Source: Allacma fusca
Taxonomy: Eukaryota > Arthropoda > Collembola > Symphypleona > Sminthuridae
Reading direction: 5' to 3'
DNA length: 64,000 nucleotides
Assembly (NCBI GenBank): GCA_947179485.1
Contig: OX359247.1
Location: 13,182,588 to 13,246,587, forward strand
The translations under genes were made by a program, and so were the position numbers. Shown piece after piece: positions 38,201-52,800 of the stretch. Each line of letters opens with the position of its first letter. Positions within the stretch are counted from its first letter, which is position 1. A model generated the notes under the pieces. That model saw only the letters and a program-made list of their open reading frames with translations. It made no database searches and had not been told where the DNA came from.

Positions 38201-41200
38201 GGCTATTTAGGAAGGGGATAAATATACAGAAGTGTATTCTTCTCAGTATTTATATTTTTTTTTGTACATAATATCAACCAAAGTCAGTTTGATTCCCTAC
38301 TATTCATCCCAGAAGTTACATGCTCAACCTACTTAGCCCTGCACATAAATGCCAGAAGTACTAAGGCTTTATTATTCACTATCAGGTTGAAGACAAATCA
38401 TGATTTTTGCATATCCATCCCTCCTTGAGCTGACACACGCTAGTCACAATAGAGCATGAAAGCCATAAGGTAGTCATGGGTAGTTGCTGTGAGAGATAAA
38501 ATGTCCTGAAAAAATACATGAAGGCATCCACAGATATTAGTGTAATGTGAATGACCATGGAGCATACCTGATAGGAAATAAATCCCTAAAACCTACCGTA
38601 CAAGTGCAAACCTAACTACAGAGATAACTTATTTCCCAGGGAATAAAAACCTCGGAAAAAGCTGGGATGCAGTTTGTATGCAAATCACAGATTAAATAAA
38701 TAAAGCCCAAGAATCTGCAAACAAAAGGGTTCCTTTTGCCATAGTGCCACACAGAACACCACATGTCCCAGCCAACAGTCAAGGATCACGCACGGTCGGG
38801 AAGTTTACATGCTCACATTTACAAAAGATATATCTTTACCATATTATTTATAAATGAAGACGGAGTCTTGCAAAATATCCCAAGATTTATAGTTCATGAG
38901 TGAACATGATCACAGCAGTTGTGTCTTCTTCCAACGCCGTTGAGGACAGTGACAGTTCTACTTTACTTACTGCAGGCACGACGGTGTAGGTTCGGGCCCA
39001 GAACAAACATGTACGAGACATAACACGTGTAATTTAATATGGTGTTATACCCATAAATTTCCTCCGCACGTAAATAATTACGAATATGTGACAAATAGAA
39101 AAGGTTGTCACGAAGGATATAAACCAACTTAAGAGTGACAACAACGGTAGTTGGGCCAACAGGCAGCATTCTACTAGTCATCAAATCAAAGTGTTCTTAA
39201 CACTGACAGGCTGGGTTCCTCTCCACGTCCAGATCCAGACTCGAGCTGGCAGGAAGTCTTACATCTCGAAGACAATAAAATATCCCAACTTGGCTGGTAA
39301 CAATATCTCTCCGGCATTTTTTCCTACAATAACTGTCCAAAATATTGAAATGTGTCCATGTGTTTGTCCACATACAGACTACAGCCATAACTTTATGATG
39401 CATACGTACATATGTACCTTGAGCTCAAAAAATTAGCTCTGGCCCTATGAATATTTGTCTCTCTTACTTTTTTACACATAACCAAGGGAAATTTTTTTTA
39501 AAAACAACACAACTTTCTACAACAAAAGCTGCTGGGGGATAAAAAAAAAAGTTACAAGTAGGAAACCTCCTTAGACTTTTTCTCATTGCATATTAGTTTG
39601 ACCTGATGTGTGCTAACCACACATGTAATAGATATACATATGTGCTTACTGCAGGGGGATTAAATAAAATAAAAAGGAAACGAGGCAGGTTCAAATCCTT
39701 CCTTGTTTATGATCCTGTTTCACTCTTTAATAAGGGGTTACTCCTCCAGTTGCTGATTGAAGCCTAATCAAATGGTCGAGGGTGAAAAGAACATGTAATT
39801 TTCCGGGCTTCCTCTCTAATATCTTCTGGTCATGTCAAACTTGAGTAAACACCTTCTGATGCTTATTACAGCTCTCAGGGAACATCAGTACTCTTCAACG
39901 CAGGTCCTAATAATACCCTATGCCTCGTATGTATGTATGTACCTCCAGCTCAACACTTTGGAGCAGTGCTCCCTCCCGTGTTCTCACTTGTTTTTCTATT
40001 TTCCCCTGGGACCTTACAGTACAATAATAACTGCTTGGTTTTTAACAAAATTTTAGTAACAGTTGTGGTCCTTCCCGGAATGATAATAAATTGTTATTTA
40101 ATATTGTTTCATGGTACTTCAATAATTGTAAGTAAGGCCCAATGCTCCAAAGATTCTTCATACGAAAGGACAAAGCTTCAATCACAGGTATGTACATACT
40201 TGCATCCCCAGGAAATTGACTTGGAAAGAAATACAAGCCAGCGAAATAAAGATAATGATTTTCCTGACAGAGGAAGAAATAGATTGAAAGGATGAAATAA
40301 AAAATAAATTCTACAATAAAAAAAAAAGAAGCGAAAGTTAAAAGAAACCGACAATTGAAGGATTCATTATTATTGCTTTGTGAGACTTAGCTGGAGCGGC
40401 TAACAAGGAAGGGATAATAGTAATCGTCAGTCAGCGAAAAGTCAACCGTAGGTGAACACAGAGTATTAAAGTTTTCATAGTATCTGTAAGACTCATGTTG
40501 TCGATGCTTAACTTAAAACCATGCACACTTTTACAGGCCAATGTGAAACCTATGGAGTTAATGTATCTTCACATCCAGAGATAATCCTCGTGTAAAAATA
40601 AAATGGACAAGGTATAAGAGCCAAGAGCTTAACGTGTCCTTCCCAAGTGATACTACTTATACAGTCCGGGCCTGACAGCATTCCCAACATCTCTTACACT
40701 CAAAGGATCCGGAGACAAAAAAGTGATTGTAGTCGTATTTTGCGTTAGTATGCGTCCAGCATAGTTGCGGACCGCGGCTGAACAATCCTTTGAGGAGTAG
40801 CAAAGTAGTAGCGTAAGTCGTAAGTGCATGTTCGGATTGTGCAACAATACAAAGGACTAAGTAAAATATAATGCACCATTGTGCTATGAGTGTAACAATA
40901 GCAGCTGGGTTTTATGATTGTGACTGTGTCAAGTGACTGCTTTTAGTTCCATCTCCGAGCTATAGTTTAGATGTCAGATAAATTTTCAAGAAATAATAAT
41001 GGAACATTAAGAAAAGACGTAATCGCGTTCGTCTCATACCGAAAGTCTACAGGGACCATGTTGGTATTAAATCCTTGATGTTCCACTGACATTCGCAGCC
41101 TGAGAAAAGAACAGAATGGTCTTGTGAGAGAGCTTTAGATTTTATAGAACTTTCAGGAGGAACGTACATACGTCCGGAGTCATTTTCATACAAAAACATA

Positions 41201-41854
41201 CATATGCCATATACATATGCCACTCCTATATGCCCACATGCTTTAACACAATGCCCTGACACTCATCACATACTGACTTCCCAATACATAGTATTTATAG
41301 TAGCATGTCCAGCGCTATAACATACTATTTGCTCTGTATAAGTATCTCCTTTAAATCTCCCTACAAAAAATTACATATGTACGTATTCTTATAAAAGTAA
41401 CGTCCTTCATATTCCGTTTGAAATCTCAGAGTAACGAAGGGCAGAGACTATGTATACAGGGGAAGGTATGTATGTATATCTATGTATATGGAGTCACGGA
41501 GCTCGAGAAGGCCTAAGACGCTGGGTAAAGCTTTCCAGATTGGTTATCAGTGTTCTGCCTTGCCAATCAAACTACTTGACAGTGCCTCTGATACACAAAC
41601 CGATATTTTCTCACAAAATGTCAGAGTGTCTTTCGGCTTCCTCTTTTCTTCTCCGTCCTCCATGGAGTCTTCGCACTCCCCTTCTCCGCCATCACACTCC
41701 CAGACTCAACACTAACAAAACCATTAGCTAATGTTATACATCTCCATCACACTACTACAAGTTTGTTGACTTTATTTCCTCCTCTTTCCGCATAGTTATA
41801 CGGAGCCTGCCTTCCTCCTAAAAGAAACAACCCAAAACTTCTCATCAGCTCAAG

Positions 41855-42315
41855 ATGATGCTCAGGTCAAGCCACTATGCTACAGCACTTGAGGTAAGTA
41901 AGTGCATTAGAAAAACTATGAGAGCCTTGTGGGGATTTCGTTCCTCTACATCCTTCCTTTTTAAAACTATTCAGATTCCCAAACAAATCTGCACTTGCTC
42001 ATGTGGATATGCAAGATTTGGATTCCAAGATTTGTTTCCTCAACAGATTCTTGGGAAATGTACCAAAATATCCGGAAAATTTCGGACTTTTTCCAGCATT
42101 TGCCTTCCTCTGATTCCCTTTGGACTTGCCGTTGGGAGAGGGAACTCCAGCGGGTCCGCAGCATGAGTAGGATCTGAACGGCGGCGTAAGAACACATGAT
42201 ACTCACCAGGCCTGTAGTACCATGGGGTACAGGAGGAATGTGAGAGCACTTGAAACACGGTCTACTAGCCCAAGATAATGAAGTTGGGCTTGGTTGAAGT
42301 GGGCTATCGCCCACT
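41855..42315. other. GC-richer stretch open in several frames, coding status unknown
   Basis: Four overlapping frames, two per strand, stay open for 60-115 codons. The stretch is less AT-rich than its flanks. On the minus strand, GTACTACAGGCCTG is followed by GTGAGTATC, a near-perfect splice donor at about 42206. No protein family is recognised in any frame. It could be a non-coding RNA exon, a relic, or just a GC-rich patch. Confidence 0.3.
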
Positions 42316-42372
42316 CGAACCTACTTACATGTCACAAACATATGACACTTCTGTCCAATATCGAGCGGCGTG

Positions 42373-42374
<2 letters not shown>

Positions 42375-42428
<54 letters not shown>
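42375..42428. repeat. (GA)27 microsatellite, longest in window
   Basis: 54 bases of perfect GA, long enough to be length-variable between individuals. Confidence 0.95.
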
Positions 42429-42432
<4 letters not shown>

Positions 42433-45038
42433 GGGAAAAGAAACGATGAAACGCACCAGACAACCCGGCGGGATGTCAAGCTCACAAGTTGTTTTCACTT
42501 ATTATTGAGGGAAACCTTGGCTAGTGCCTGAAGCCAAACAATGATGAAATGCAAACTCTTGCACATGCTATTCAACCATTGTTTGTCAAACTTCTGGGTT
42601 TATTTTCAAAGATGCAGCAATCCAAGCCACAAGCAGGGAGAGGCCTAAACAAAAGCAATCCACTGCAATGAAAAATGCAGTTACAAGTTTTTCATGGGCT
42701 AAAAACAAGAAAATAAATTGATTTCCATCGTACATGAATACATCGCCTTTACAAATGTTTCCTTATATGTAGGTAGTAATAATTCAAATGGAAATTCATA
42801 TGTAGTTGATGTGTCGCCGGCTGGAATGTACATATACTGTATACATACTGTAGATATATATTTCCAAAGGAAAAATTAATTTTTTTTTCTCCGTTCTTTT
42901 CCCTCCCTGTCAAGCGCACATTCACAATTAGTTGGAAGGAGATTCAAATTAAAACTGGAGAAGATAAAACATGAGTAAAAATTCCCTCCGATCTGGGGCT
43001 GATAATTTGAGTGGGATTAAGGCAATTATTTCCCCTGTTTCAAATTGTGTATTAAGGAAATGAGTGAAAAAAAATTGCTCATCCAGCAAGAAAAAATCGT
43101 TGCAATACTTGAAGGATCGGGGAGAAAAATGAATATGCATAAGCTTGGAATTTTTTAAGTAAAGAAATGAACAAGAAAGTTTTCGTGGATGAAGCAAATC
43201 AGAGTGAGAGAGAGAGAGAGAGGAAGAGGAAAAAAAAATCTCACCAACTTGGATCAAGTTTTCATTCCAAACCAATTCACAATTGGTTTTTTTCCTCTTC
43301 TTCTCTGGAAAATGCCAATTTCAGGCGGGTGAAACCATTATGATTCTGACACGTCTCTTAAGCACAGTCGATTAATGAAAAAATTCTAATTCACTCTGGA
43401 GATTGCCTCCTGCCTGCCAGGCTTCAACTTCCTCCTTTCATTCTTTCTCTTAGAATTAAAATGACATTAAGCTAAGCAAGCAAGTAAGATGCTGCTGCTC
43501 TCTCATTTCTACCCAAGCCATTTCTTCCTTTACCGCACAAACTCCCAATTTATACCTATTTTTGGGGAAGATATGTGAGGGGGTAATAGGCCTAGCTCCG
43601 ATTGTACACTTCCATTTGGAAGGAGGAGGACTGAGGGAAGGAAAGAGTGAGAGAAAGAGTACAATGGAAGAGGAAAAAAGTTTTCTCATCATCCTCGTCC
43701 AGGACTAACCAGGAAAAAAGAATCAGGAGAATTAATTGCCTTGAAGAAATGTAAAAAAAATCCTGGATCCAAATCCACAGCTACTTTATACAAAAGTAAG
43801 TATATTTACACAAGAGGAGGAGGAAAAAAAAAGAGTTGGGGAAAAGATGTAGCTTCAATTCTCCAGAGAGGCGACGTGCCCAAGTTTCCCTTCTACTACA
43901 AGAGTCTGGCTGGAGACTGGAGACTGGGAGAAAATACTAGACGATGAAATGAGATGAAGAACAATCAGGCATGTAGTATTAAACCAACAGTGGTGATTTG
44001 TTGTAAGATTCATTCTGATTTCCTTTCCTCTCTTCCCTTTTGTCTTCAGCTCTCGTCGCTCATCCCTAACAACAATTAACACAAGTCATAATGCTTTACT
44101 ATGCTTTTATTATTTCTTGAAGCTAAACGCTTGACGTCATCTCAGCCGCAACAATACACTTTCTACAACGTCTACGTAATAATCTCTCCACAACTGAAAC
44201 TAAAAACTGAAGCAGGGCAAAGACACTACAGATTTCCATGTGGAGCGCATTTATGCAACTACAGATCAAAATGATGAGTCAACCCTATTACACATGAATT
44301 TCCAGCCTCATTTAATTTAAACCTACTTCCTGAAGAGCGCCACAAGTTATTCAAAGGAATTCAGTCATTACAGAAATAAATTCCATGGGCACTTATAAAA
44401 TTATTCGAATAGATTTATTTCTAACGATTTCAAAATCTCACCCAAAAAAATCAAAATTGTAACTCACAGAATCAACCATTCTTCATATGTTTGGTAATAT
44501 GGTAATCCTATAAATTACCAACTTGCACTTACCCAACTCATTTAAAAATAATTACATTTTGTAACAAAAAAAATAAATCCTTAGGAATGCGTTGTGTCAC
44601 TTCGCCCCACTCTCTCTGACGGGGTACAAAGTTCCCCTACGTTAAAGCATGCCGGCTATATTTGCATACTATGTATGTGTGTGTAATTACATGTATACTT
44701 ATGGATGTGTTAACTCAATGCAAAGATGCATATGAGATATGTATAGATATTGCAGTTGTGAAAAATCGGAGAGATAACAGTAGGTTTTTAATTCTAATAA
44801 AATGTTTTAAGGTGTTGAAAAGCATTTTTTAAAACTATCTGTAATTGGTTCAGAATTGGATCCTGGGAGAGTAAACACTATACATTAGGGAATTAAGATG
44901 CAAAAATTCAAGCCGGATTGACTTCCTCGTTCAGTCAAAAAGGAACAAAAAGATCTGGTGACTGGAGAAAGGGAGTAATAATCGGTGAAGTTGGATCACC
45001 CCGCATGGGATCCTATTATGCAATATCTAGGAAGCTTT

Positions 45039-45040
<2 letters not shown>

Positions 45041-45075
<35 letters not shown>
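45041..45075. repeat. (GA)17 microsatellite
   Basis: About 35 bases of perfect GA. Confidence 0.9.
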
Positions 45076-45078
<3 letters not shown>

Positions 45079-47145
45079 GTCTGAAAGACATAGGAAGTCT
45101 TGTGCCAAGCAGTAGTGTAGGAAATGTCTAGTAGCAGCTGTAATTGAATGACACGGTGAGTTTTATTATAATTGCAGCGTATAATATCTGTTCATGGCCT
45201 TGCCTCCCAGCTAAATGAGAAACTTGGAGGGAAGAGGCGCGGAAGAAGATAATACGATCATTTTACACACATTTAATCGGTTTTATTGTCATCATTTCAC
45301 GAGAGACTGTGGTGTAGGAAATAGACTGGAATATATACGGAACAGAGAAGATTTCATTTTTCCCTTTCCAGACTCATCTTCCTCCAATTTCAATCGCTGT
45401 TACCGTCCCTGGAACACAAAATTGCTGCAATTCTACCCCAAACTACTTACATCATGGCCCAGTACTAATACTTACATCAGACTCAAATTGTCAGTAGTGG
45501 TGGGCCAGACAAGGGCTATAGGACCCTATCCTTGTGGGTATCTTAACGAGGACTTTTTACACAAAATGGCAAACACAAGTATCCAATGTTATTACTTTTA
45601 AGGATGTAATAATCCGCGGGGCTCAATAGTACTCCCATTTACTCTTTACTTTTACATCCCTGCCTTCTCCATCTTTTTCGAATCATTCGATTGCCCTTGG
45701 TTCTGCCAGATATATAAATAATTATATATACATAAGCAGGAGCATTTCCTTAACACAGACTCGTCAATACTTCAATGGCGGAACTTCATTAGTTTTATTT
45801 TGACAATTCCCATCTTCCCATTAATTCCCTTCAGTTTAGTAGCACATTGTTACTCAAACGGTATTTCAAAAATTAATCCTGATAGATTAGAAAATTACTC
45901 TTCAAAACAGGGATGCTGACAATGAGTCGTCCAAGAGTTTACTCACGGAGCTCCCGTCTGTCTGACTCCAACTTTCTCCTCCGACTTGTAGATGGCCTAA
46001 GCTATCTTCCTCTGAGCTATCTCCTCAAAACGGGGAGTAAAATGCCAAGCCCATCTGAAGCCGATGCCACTTTGAAGGTACATTTACCAAACATCATGCC
46101 ACGGCGTGTTGAGCATCCGATCCAGCCCTAGATTAAATGTCCCAATGCTCGCGAAGCATTTTCTAATCTCACTCTGACTGACAATTATTTTTTGAGGTGA
46201 CTTTGTCAGGACCCATTTTTTTTACACTGGATAATAAATAATTTTATAAGTCATTTGTGACCGTAGGAATGGCTATTTTTTAATAATACAAACGGCGGTA
46301 TTATAATTCATAATGAATCCGATGCTACTACAACACTGTTGTAAGTATTTGATGCTTCCGAATTTTTAAGGAATTCTCAATGTGCCCCAAAATAAATGTT
46401 ATGAAGTTCCACGGACGTCACCTGTATGGAATACTACACTGGATATGGAATACAAATGTAAAAAATTATGACAAAACGATGCGTTATTGTATGATGATTG
46501 CAATGAGTAAAAAAAATGAATGCGTTGGAGGTGAAGAGGGAAGCCGTGGGTAAATGAAAATGAAGACAACCAGAAACCTAATAGATTTCGTGTAGAAGAT
46601 AAAACACCAATTTAATCGGCAATGAATGAATCCGTCTCTTTGATAATATAATAATTAATTGTGATCATATTAATCATTCTTACAGCTATACACTACCATG
46701 CTACATTTTTTAGTCCGAGCTCAACAGCAGCAAACAAACAAACAAACGAGTCAACGAACCAACCAATAAACTCACTCATTCATACGCTTACTCACTTCAT
46801 CTCTCACTTATGTTTTGTATCTATGTGTATGTACTTTTTTGATAGTAGTAGTACTTATCCTAAAGGGGTAATTTAGTAGTTTCAATGTTCGCAAAAACAG
46901 TTGCAGGACATGGGGGGAAGTGGGACGTTGGGGTGTAGGGAGTTGTAGTCGTGACAATAATTACCTCAAAAATGGAGTAACTTTTTACCCTAAATAGTAT
47001 CCTGTTCGTATGTATGTAATGTAAAATGTATGTCGTCGGTACGGTACCCCCAGAAACTTTCACGTCTGGGTTCAAATACTCCTTTGACACTTGAGTCTTA
47101 GTTTGATTTTTCTACAATTTCTCATGTGGATCATTGTCAGTTATC

Positions 47146-47173
47146 ATTATTATTATTATTATTATTATTATTA
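47146..47173. repeat. (ATT)9 microsatellite
   Basis: 28 bases of perfect ATT. Confidence 0.85.
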
Positions 47174-48601
47174 CCCACTATGACAGGAGATAAAAAATTC
47201 CAGTGCATTTATCTATATATGTATTGCATGGGGTTGAAATTGTAGGGTAGTGGCTGAGTCCCATAATAATAATGATAAATAAATAACTCACATTTACAAC
47301 AATAATTGTTTTCACAGTTGGAGTCCATAATTAGTATGATACGTCAAATACAGAATTAACATTAGTAGAAGTTCAACTGAAAAGAATACGTTGTTTTGGG
47401 AACAAAACGTCCGTTCAGCTTTTACAAAGTAGTACGACTACAAATAAATAATTATTATTCTTTAGATAAAACCTGAACTTAACATTTACAACCTTGACGT
47501 TATTCTTTTCTGTACAATTTTATATTTTCACCTCATTATTCATTTGAGGCTACAAAAAAGAAGATCCTTCAATACATTGTCACAGATATAATATTTTTTT
47601 TTACAGCCGTTAAAATAATATTATCGATACGAAGCGCTTTACCCTGTATTCATGTTAAATGTAATTATGTTTGTATGAATGTTGGGGGACTCTGCCGAAT
47701 CAATGCCTTTTTAGGTAAAATGTTTAATCTGGATATGGAAATAACAATCACTCAATTACGTATTTGAAAATTATCATACCTGAATTTAGGGTGTCTACCC
47801 CTACAAGCACTAATGAATTGGATATAGGAATTGACAATGGAATATACATATGTATACCAGAGTATTCAATTATATTTCACTGTCAAAAATACCCTCAATT
47901 GGGAAAATTGGAACGGAATATTACATACAATCATTTAGATACTAGATTTAGAAATTCCCAACTTTTGTTCCAATTAAATTGGCCACGGTGTGTTCGGTTT
48001 TCACTAACAAGGGATTACTCTAAATTGCTACTGATAAATATACCTTCCCTGCCTAATTTCAAACAAATTCCCAACTAACTAGTTTAATAATCGGGGTAAT
48101 TAATAGCTCTACAAATAAACCCTCAAAATAACGGACATTGTTGGTATCAAAGGTGATGTGACAGTTTTGACGTATGGGAGTCCCTATGCCTATAGCTGTG
48201 TCCATAGCTGAAAAAATATCAAAGCTGGAAATTCTTATCGTAGGGAAATTGTATTCGAGGAAAATACGAAACAGTTGTACAATAACTCCAGAAATATTTG
48301 AATAGAATTTTTTTCATATAATCCTTCATTTTTCCTGAAGCTAAAGGGGATAGATAGTATCATATGAAAAAATTTTTTGCTGAGTAAATACTGTCCCGTA
48401 GACATGTCAAATAATATCCCTGATAATTATCATATCTCATGTCTCATTCACTCCAAAGTTATGTTTTTTTTTGCATATGTTCGTCCGTATGAGTTGAACC
48501 TGTAGTGTATTAAATGATTGAAACTGTCCAAAGCCTCTCATACCTCAAATGTATCCCTGTCTAATTTTAAATACTTACTGTAGTTAATTTAAAGGTAGGT
48601 A

Positions 48602-48625
48602 ATGTATGTATGTATGTATGTATGT
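48602..48625. repeat. (ATGT)6 microsatellite
   Basis: Six perfect units, with a degenerate continuation (TGTATGTATGTAC) about 15 bases further on. Confidence 0.8.
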
Positions 48626-49847
48626 AGTAAAATGTATTGTATGTATGTACTTGAGTCAAAAAAAGGCGTCCTACAAGTATTACCTTCAATTCTCAACCAG
48701 ACACTTGCACACGATTAAATATTATTTAGTCGGACTCGCAATGACATGACAGACTGCAGAGAACCCTTAATTAAAACACAAACCTAGTAGTTAATTATGT
48801 GCAGCAGTACTTTCGCAATATTGTATGTAAGAGTTGACACTAAACGTTAGGAATTCTTTACAAGTTATTATTTTTTTAAAGGGTAGATAATTAATGTAGT
48901 ACGTATATGTATAACACCAGCATTGAAGTATGTCGGTCCTATATAAGAGTTCCCATACGGTGATTATTATTACGATTCCTTCCTTTTTTTTTCCTCCCTA
49001 AATTCTATATAGAGACGTACTTACACACATGTATAGTAATCATATATAGTAAAGGTTTCTCAAAAAAAAAAAACAAACAAACAAACTGCCGTATCTCTTA
49101 AAGGTATCTTGCTGATTCCTATACGTAGAGTATAAGTAATGCATATGGTTTTTTTTATAAATAGTGTAATTATTACAGTTGACAATGTTATGTATATATG
49201 ATAATTATTATTATATTTATAGAAAATTCACTTGAAACTGTTCCTTTTTTGAAACTCTGTCACGTCTTTGATTTCGTTTTTTTTCCTCTTCTTCATCTTG
49301 TAACTCATTTTTAAAAAAACACAAGGAATCCACACACATAGTTATAGTTTACTTGAGAACATTTTTTGTTTTTCCATGTAAACAAATGTATATTATTCGT
49401 CCAGCTGCTGGAGAGTCTCATCATCAAACGCACTTGAAAACATGCACACACACACCCACACACACACAATATACACACACGGAGAGTAAAACACAAAAAA
49501 ACATAGTGTTTTGTTTCCCTAATCCTATTTTTTTTCCATTGGATCCGCTAAGTATCCATATTTATAATTATCTACATCATACTGTAGGAGTAGTAATAAT
49601 ATTATCATATACTTATTCATTTATCAAGTTCGCTTCATTTTCCCTCCTCAGTTGTGTCAACTCCACTCCTGTTTTTTTTTCTAAATAGGAAAATGACTAT
49701 TTCTGTTTTGTTCCGTCTCCGCCTCCCTCAAAACTCATGGTTCATTCTGGTATTATTTTGTCAACTGCTCTCTACATATTTAGTTGTATGTAAATAACAG
49801 TAGTAAAGAGAAAATGATTTGCACTTGGGTAACATTTTTTAATTTTT

Positions 49848-49871
49848 TCTTCTTCTTCTTCTTCTTCTTCT
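49848..49871. repeat. (TTC)8 microsatellite
   Basis: About eight perfect units inside a T-rich run. Confidence 0.8.
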
Positions 49872-52800
49872 TTGATGATAGTATGTAGTAGGTACACGGT
49901 GGTTGGGTCGACATCATCATGGCCAAACATCGTAAGTATGGTGACTGATGGTTTGGGGTGTATATTCCCAGAGTAGAGTCTTCTGCGTTTTGAAGATAAT
50001 CATTCATACAGTAATTACTTAATTAAGGTTCTCAATTTTTTGTGGAAAAGGACGCACAAAATATTTCCGCGTTTAGTATTAATTATTCCAAGGGTTCCTC
50101 CTCTTCCGTATGATTGAGGTAAGGGCATTGGAGGTTTAAGTTGTTGCTGTATGTGGTTGTCCTCTTTAATTACTTTACATCTTCTTTGACAACTTCTTCA
50201 TATTTAGAGGGAAGGAGTGGTTATAGGAGCAACATCAGTCTGATTTTCCATGACTGCCTCATTTCCTCTCATGATCCGATTTCCTTTATCTTCGCAATTC
50301 TTCTTCTTCTTGTATCATTCATGACTTTACAAATTGTACGTATTTTTCTGAAGATAACGGATCGTATCACTGTCTTCGTCGTCATCGTCTCTTTTTTTTG
50401 TACGTAGAAAAAAAAATCAATTTTTTGTTGAGATAAAAGTGTGGCTGTGAGTGTGTGTGTTTGTGTGTATTAAAACATGTATGTATATATTGGTAAATGC
50501 AAGGACAGAGACGTACACAAGAGATAAAATGATAATTTCACTATTGCTCTCCTCACAAATGATTACTTGTATTTTCAAAGAACAACTCGACCCGGGTCGT
50601 ACAGTTTATAAAAAGTCATGATGGGGGATTGCATTAGAATCTTCTCTTTATTTTATTTCCTTCTCACACACTCTCTCTCTCTCACGCTCATTCGATCATC
50701 TCCTTTCCCTCCAGATGTTATTTATTAGTGGGTCCCGCGGTCCTTGCAATCTTTCAAATTCATGGTGAAATTCTCGGAAGGTATTAGATTTATAGAGGTG
50801 TTTTCATCTCGCAGGAACTTGTACTCCAGTGGATGGTAGGGTTTTATCAGTTCTTGAAGTAACATTAGTAACAGAAGTGCTTGCAGTTTTTTTTAATATA
50901 TGTAATTATGTATGTGTAGTATAGAGAACACGCCAGTACAAATAGTACGTTGGTTTCTGGTATCCATACGTTCCAGAGGATTAAAAAAAAAAGAACACAC
51001 CGAAAAAAAAACTTGTTCACAATTCATGATGAATAGTTTTTTTGAAAAGTTTTTTTCTTCTTAAAATGCTCTTTTCTTGTGACGTGTTATCCAAAGTCTC
51101 AGGTTGAAACTCGAGGTGTGATAATATAGTGGTGGTAGTTAACTTGTACACGGTAAGCGAGAAAAATCTGGAAAGGAAAGAGAAAAAAAAATTACATTAA
51201 TTATTTTATGAAGAGCATGTATAGTTCATATAGTGTATTCATAGATATGCCCTCCTTAGTACAGTAGTAAGTACAGTAGTTGTGTGCTAAAGAGGTAAAT
51301 GAGCTCCCCGTAAAGAGACATGTGGAACATCAGGGATGGATATGTCTATGCATGAATTACAGAGAAAATTGTACTTGGTAACAGGGACAAGGAACCGTGA
51401 GGTGGAGAAGAGTGAGACTATTATATTAAGTGATCCTAAATGGCGTTACAAATGAGCATCAGGTCCTCATCGGTCTACCAGTAAAAACCAGAACAATTAC
51501 TCATCTTTGATTTATAGAGTCAATAAAAAGCTCATTCCCGTCAAAAGCTCCTTTACTATGGGAACTTGTGCGAAGGCTGGAGGAACACTCACACACTTCC
51601 TTCACATCTCCTATAAAGGGGCTACTATCTTGTCTCCATACTCTCCTTATCGCTAGGACTTTTATAGTACCCTCACGTACTTGTTAGCCTCATTCAGTAG
51701 TAGCGAGTCTTATTTAAGCCCAATGGGTAGCCCACAAATTCTAACTTCAAAACTCAACTCCTCACTGAGCAGGAGTCCTATTGATACGTACATAATACGA
51801 ATACCTACAAATAGTACTCCCTGGCTTTTTTTTTACAGGGAAATCCAGATGCACCTGCAGTGACTTCATAGAAATGCAATCTGATGCTGGGGTATAATCC
51901 TAAACCACAACCTTACGTTCCCACCGCTAATCAAGTCAATGTGGTCAGCCTCAGAGTTTGGAAAAAAGTAAAAAAAAAAATAAATAAAAAAAATAAAATG
52001 GAGGTTATAACTTCAGACTAAATAAAATAACATAGAGCCTGAGTTCGCTGAGAACGTTCCAATTGGAGCTATCTTCCTTAGTAAAACTTGCTCATTCAGC
52101 GTAGGTCGTCACATTCAGATTTTTTCAGGATTTTAAAAGTAGAATGGAATGTATGTAGCTACGTTTAATTATACACATGTCTTTAAAGCTATTCTCTGGA
52201 AATACATACACTACGGATGGAGTTGCCTAAGTGCAAATATGAGTTCATATATCTATTGCTTGGGAGTACAGTATAAGTATGACGATGTACCTAAAAGTCT
52301 GAGTTCCCAACTCCAGGACACTAATTCAACTAGCTTCACTTTTCACTTCTTGATGTTGATCACTTTTGAAAATTTATAGCTTCAAGTAACATATTTGCTG
52401 GAGTGAGGATGGGATGACTTCCGAACGTATAAGTACATAAGGGAAGGGGGGACTGGTGATAATTCAAGGGAGGCATAAAGTCTCTGGTGCTACTCCCGAC
52501 CATTGACTATAATCAGTTTATTCCACATTTTTAAATCCTTTATTTCCTTTTCGAACCTTTCTTAATCTCCCTTGCCTTTGGGAAGGCTAGTGTATACATA
52601 TATATAGTCTCACTACTTCGACCCAAAAACTAATGTAAGACTGATGCTAAAAGCATGTTACTACAAGCTCAAATTCAAATCACTCCCATGACTCAATCTC
52701 AGCTCTCTTGTCTCTCTCTCTCTCCGTCTTTTCCTCTCTAAAAGAAACTACAAATAAATAACTGGAAGGGACTCCCAACTATGGAGAGATACTGGCGGGA

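Larger units (their letters stand above)
33315..42374. other. 9 kb without a supported gene
   Basis: Non-coding, with (GA)n at 35238-35261 and 35360-35375, a perfect 20-bp palindrome at 33348-33367, two adjacent short hairpins at about 33470-33530, and an A17 run near 34134-34150. No open frame here looks like a protein family. The 41855-42315 stretch is open in several frames at once and is listed separately. Confidence 0.5.

Noticed and set aside
39685-39705. GGTTCAAATCC resembling a tRNA T-arm
   Set aside because: Flanking bases do not form the 5-bp T-stem and no D-arm or anticodon arm lies upstream.
45215-45601. Plus-strand open frame of 128 codons
   Set aside because: No family motif and no homologous-looking core. 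Length alone is not convincing among the many chance frames in this GC-moderate region.
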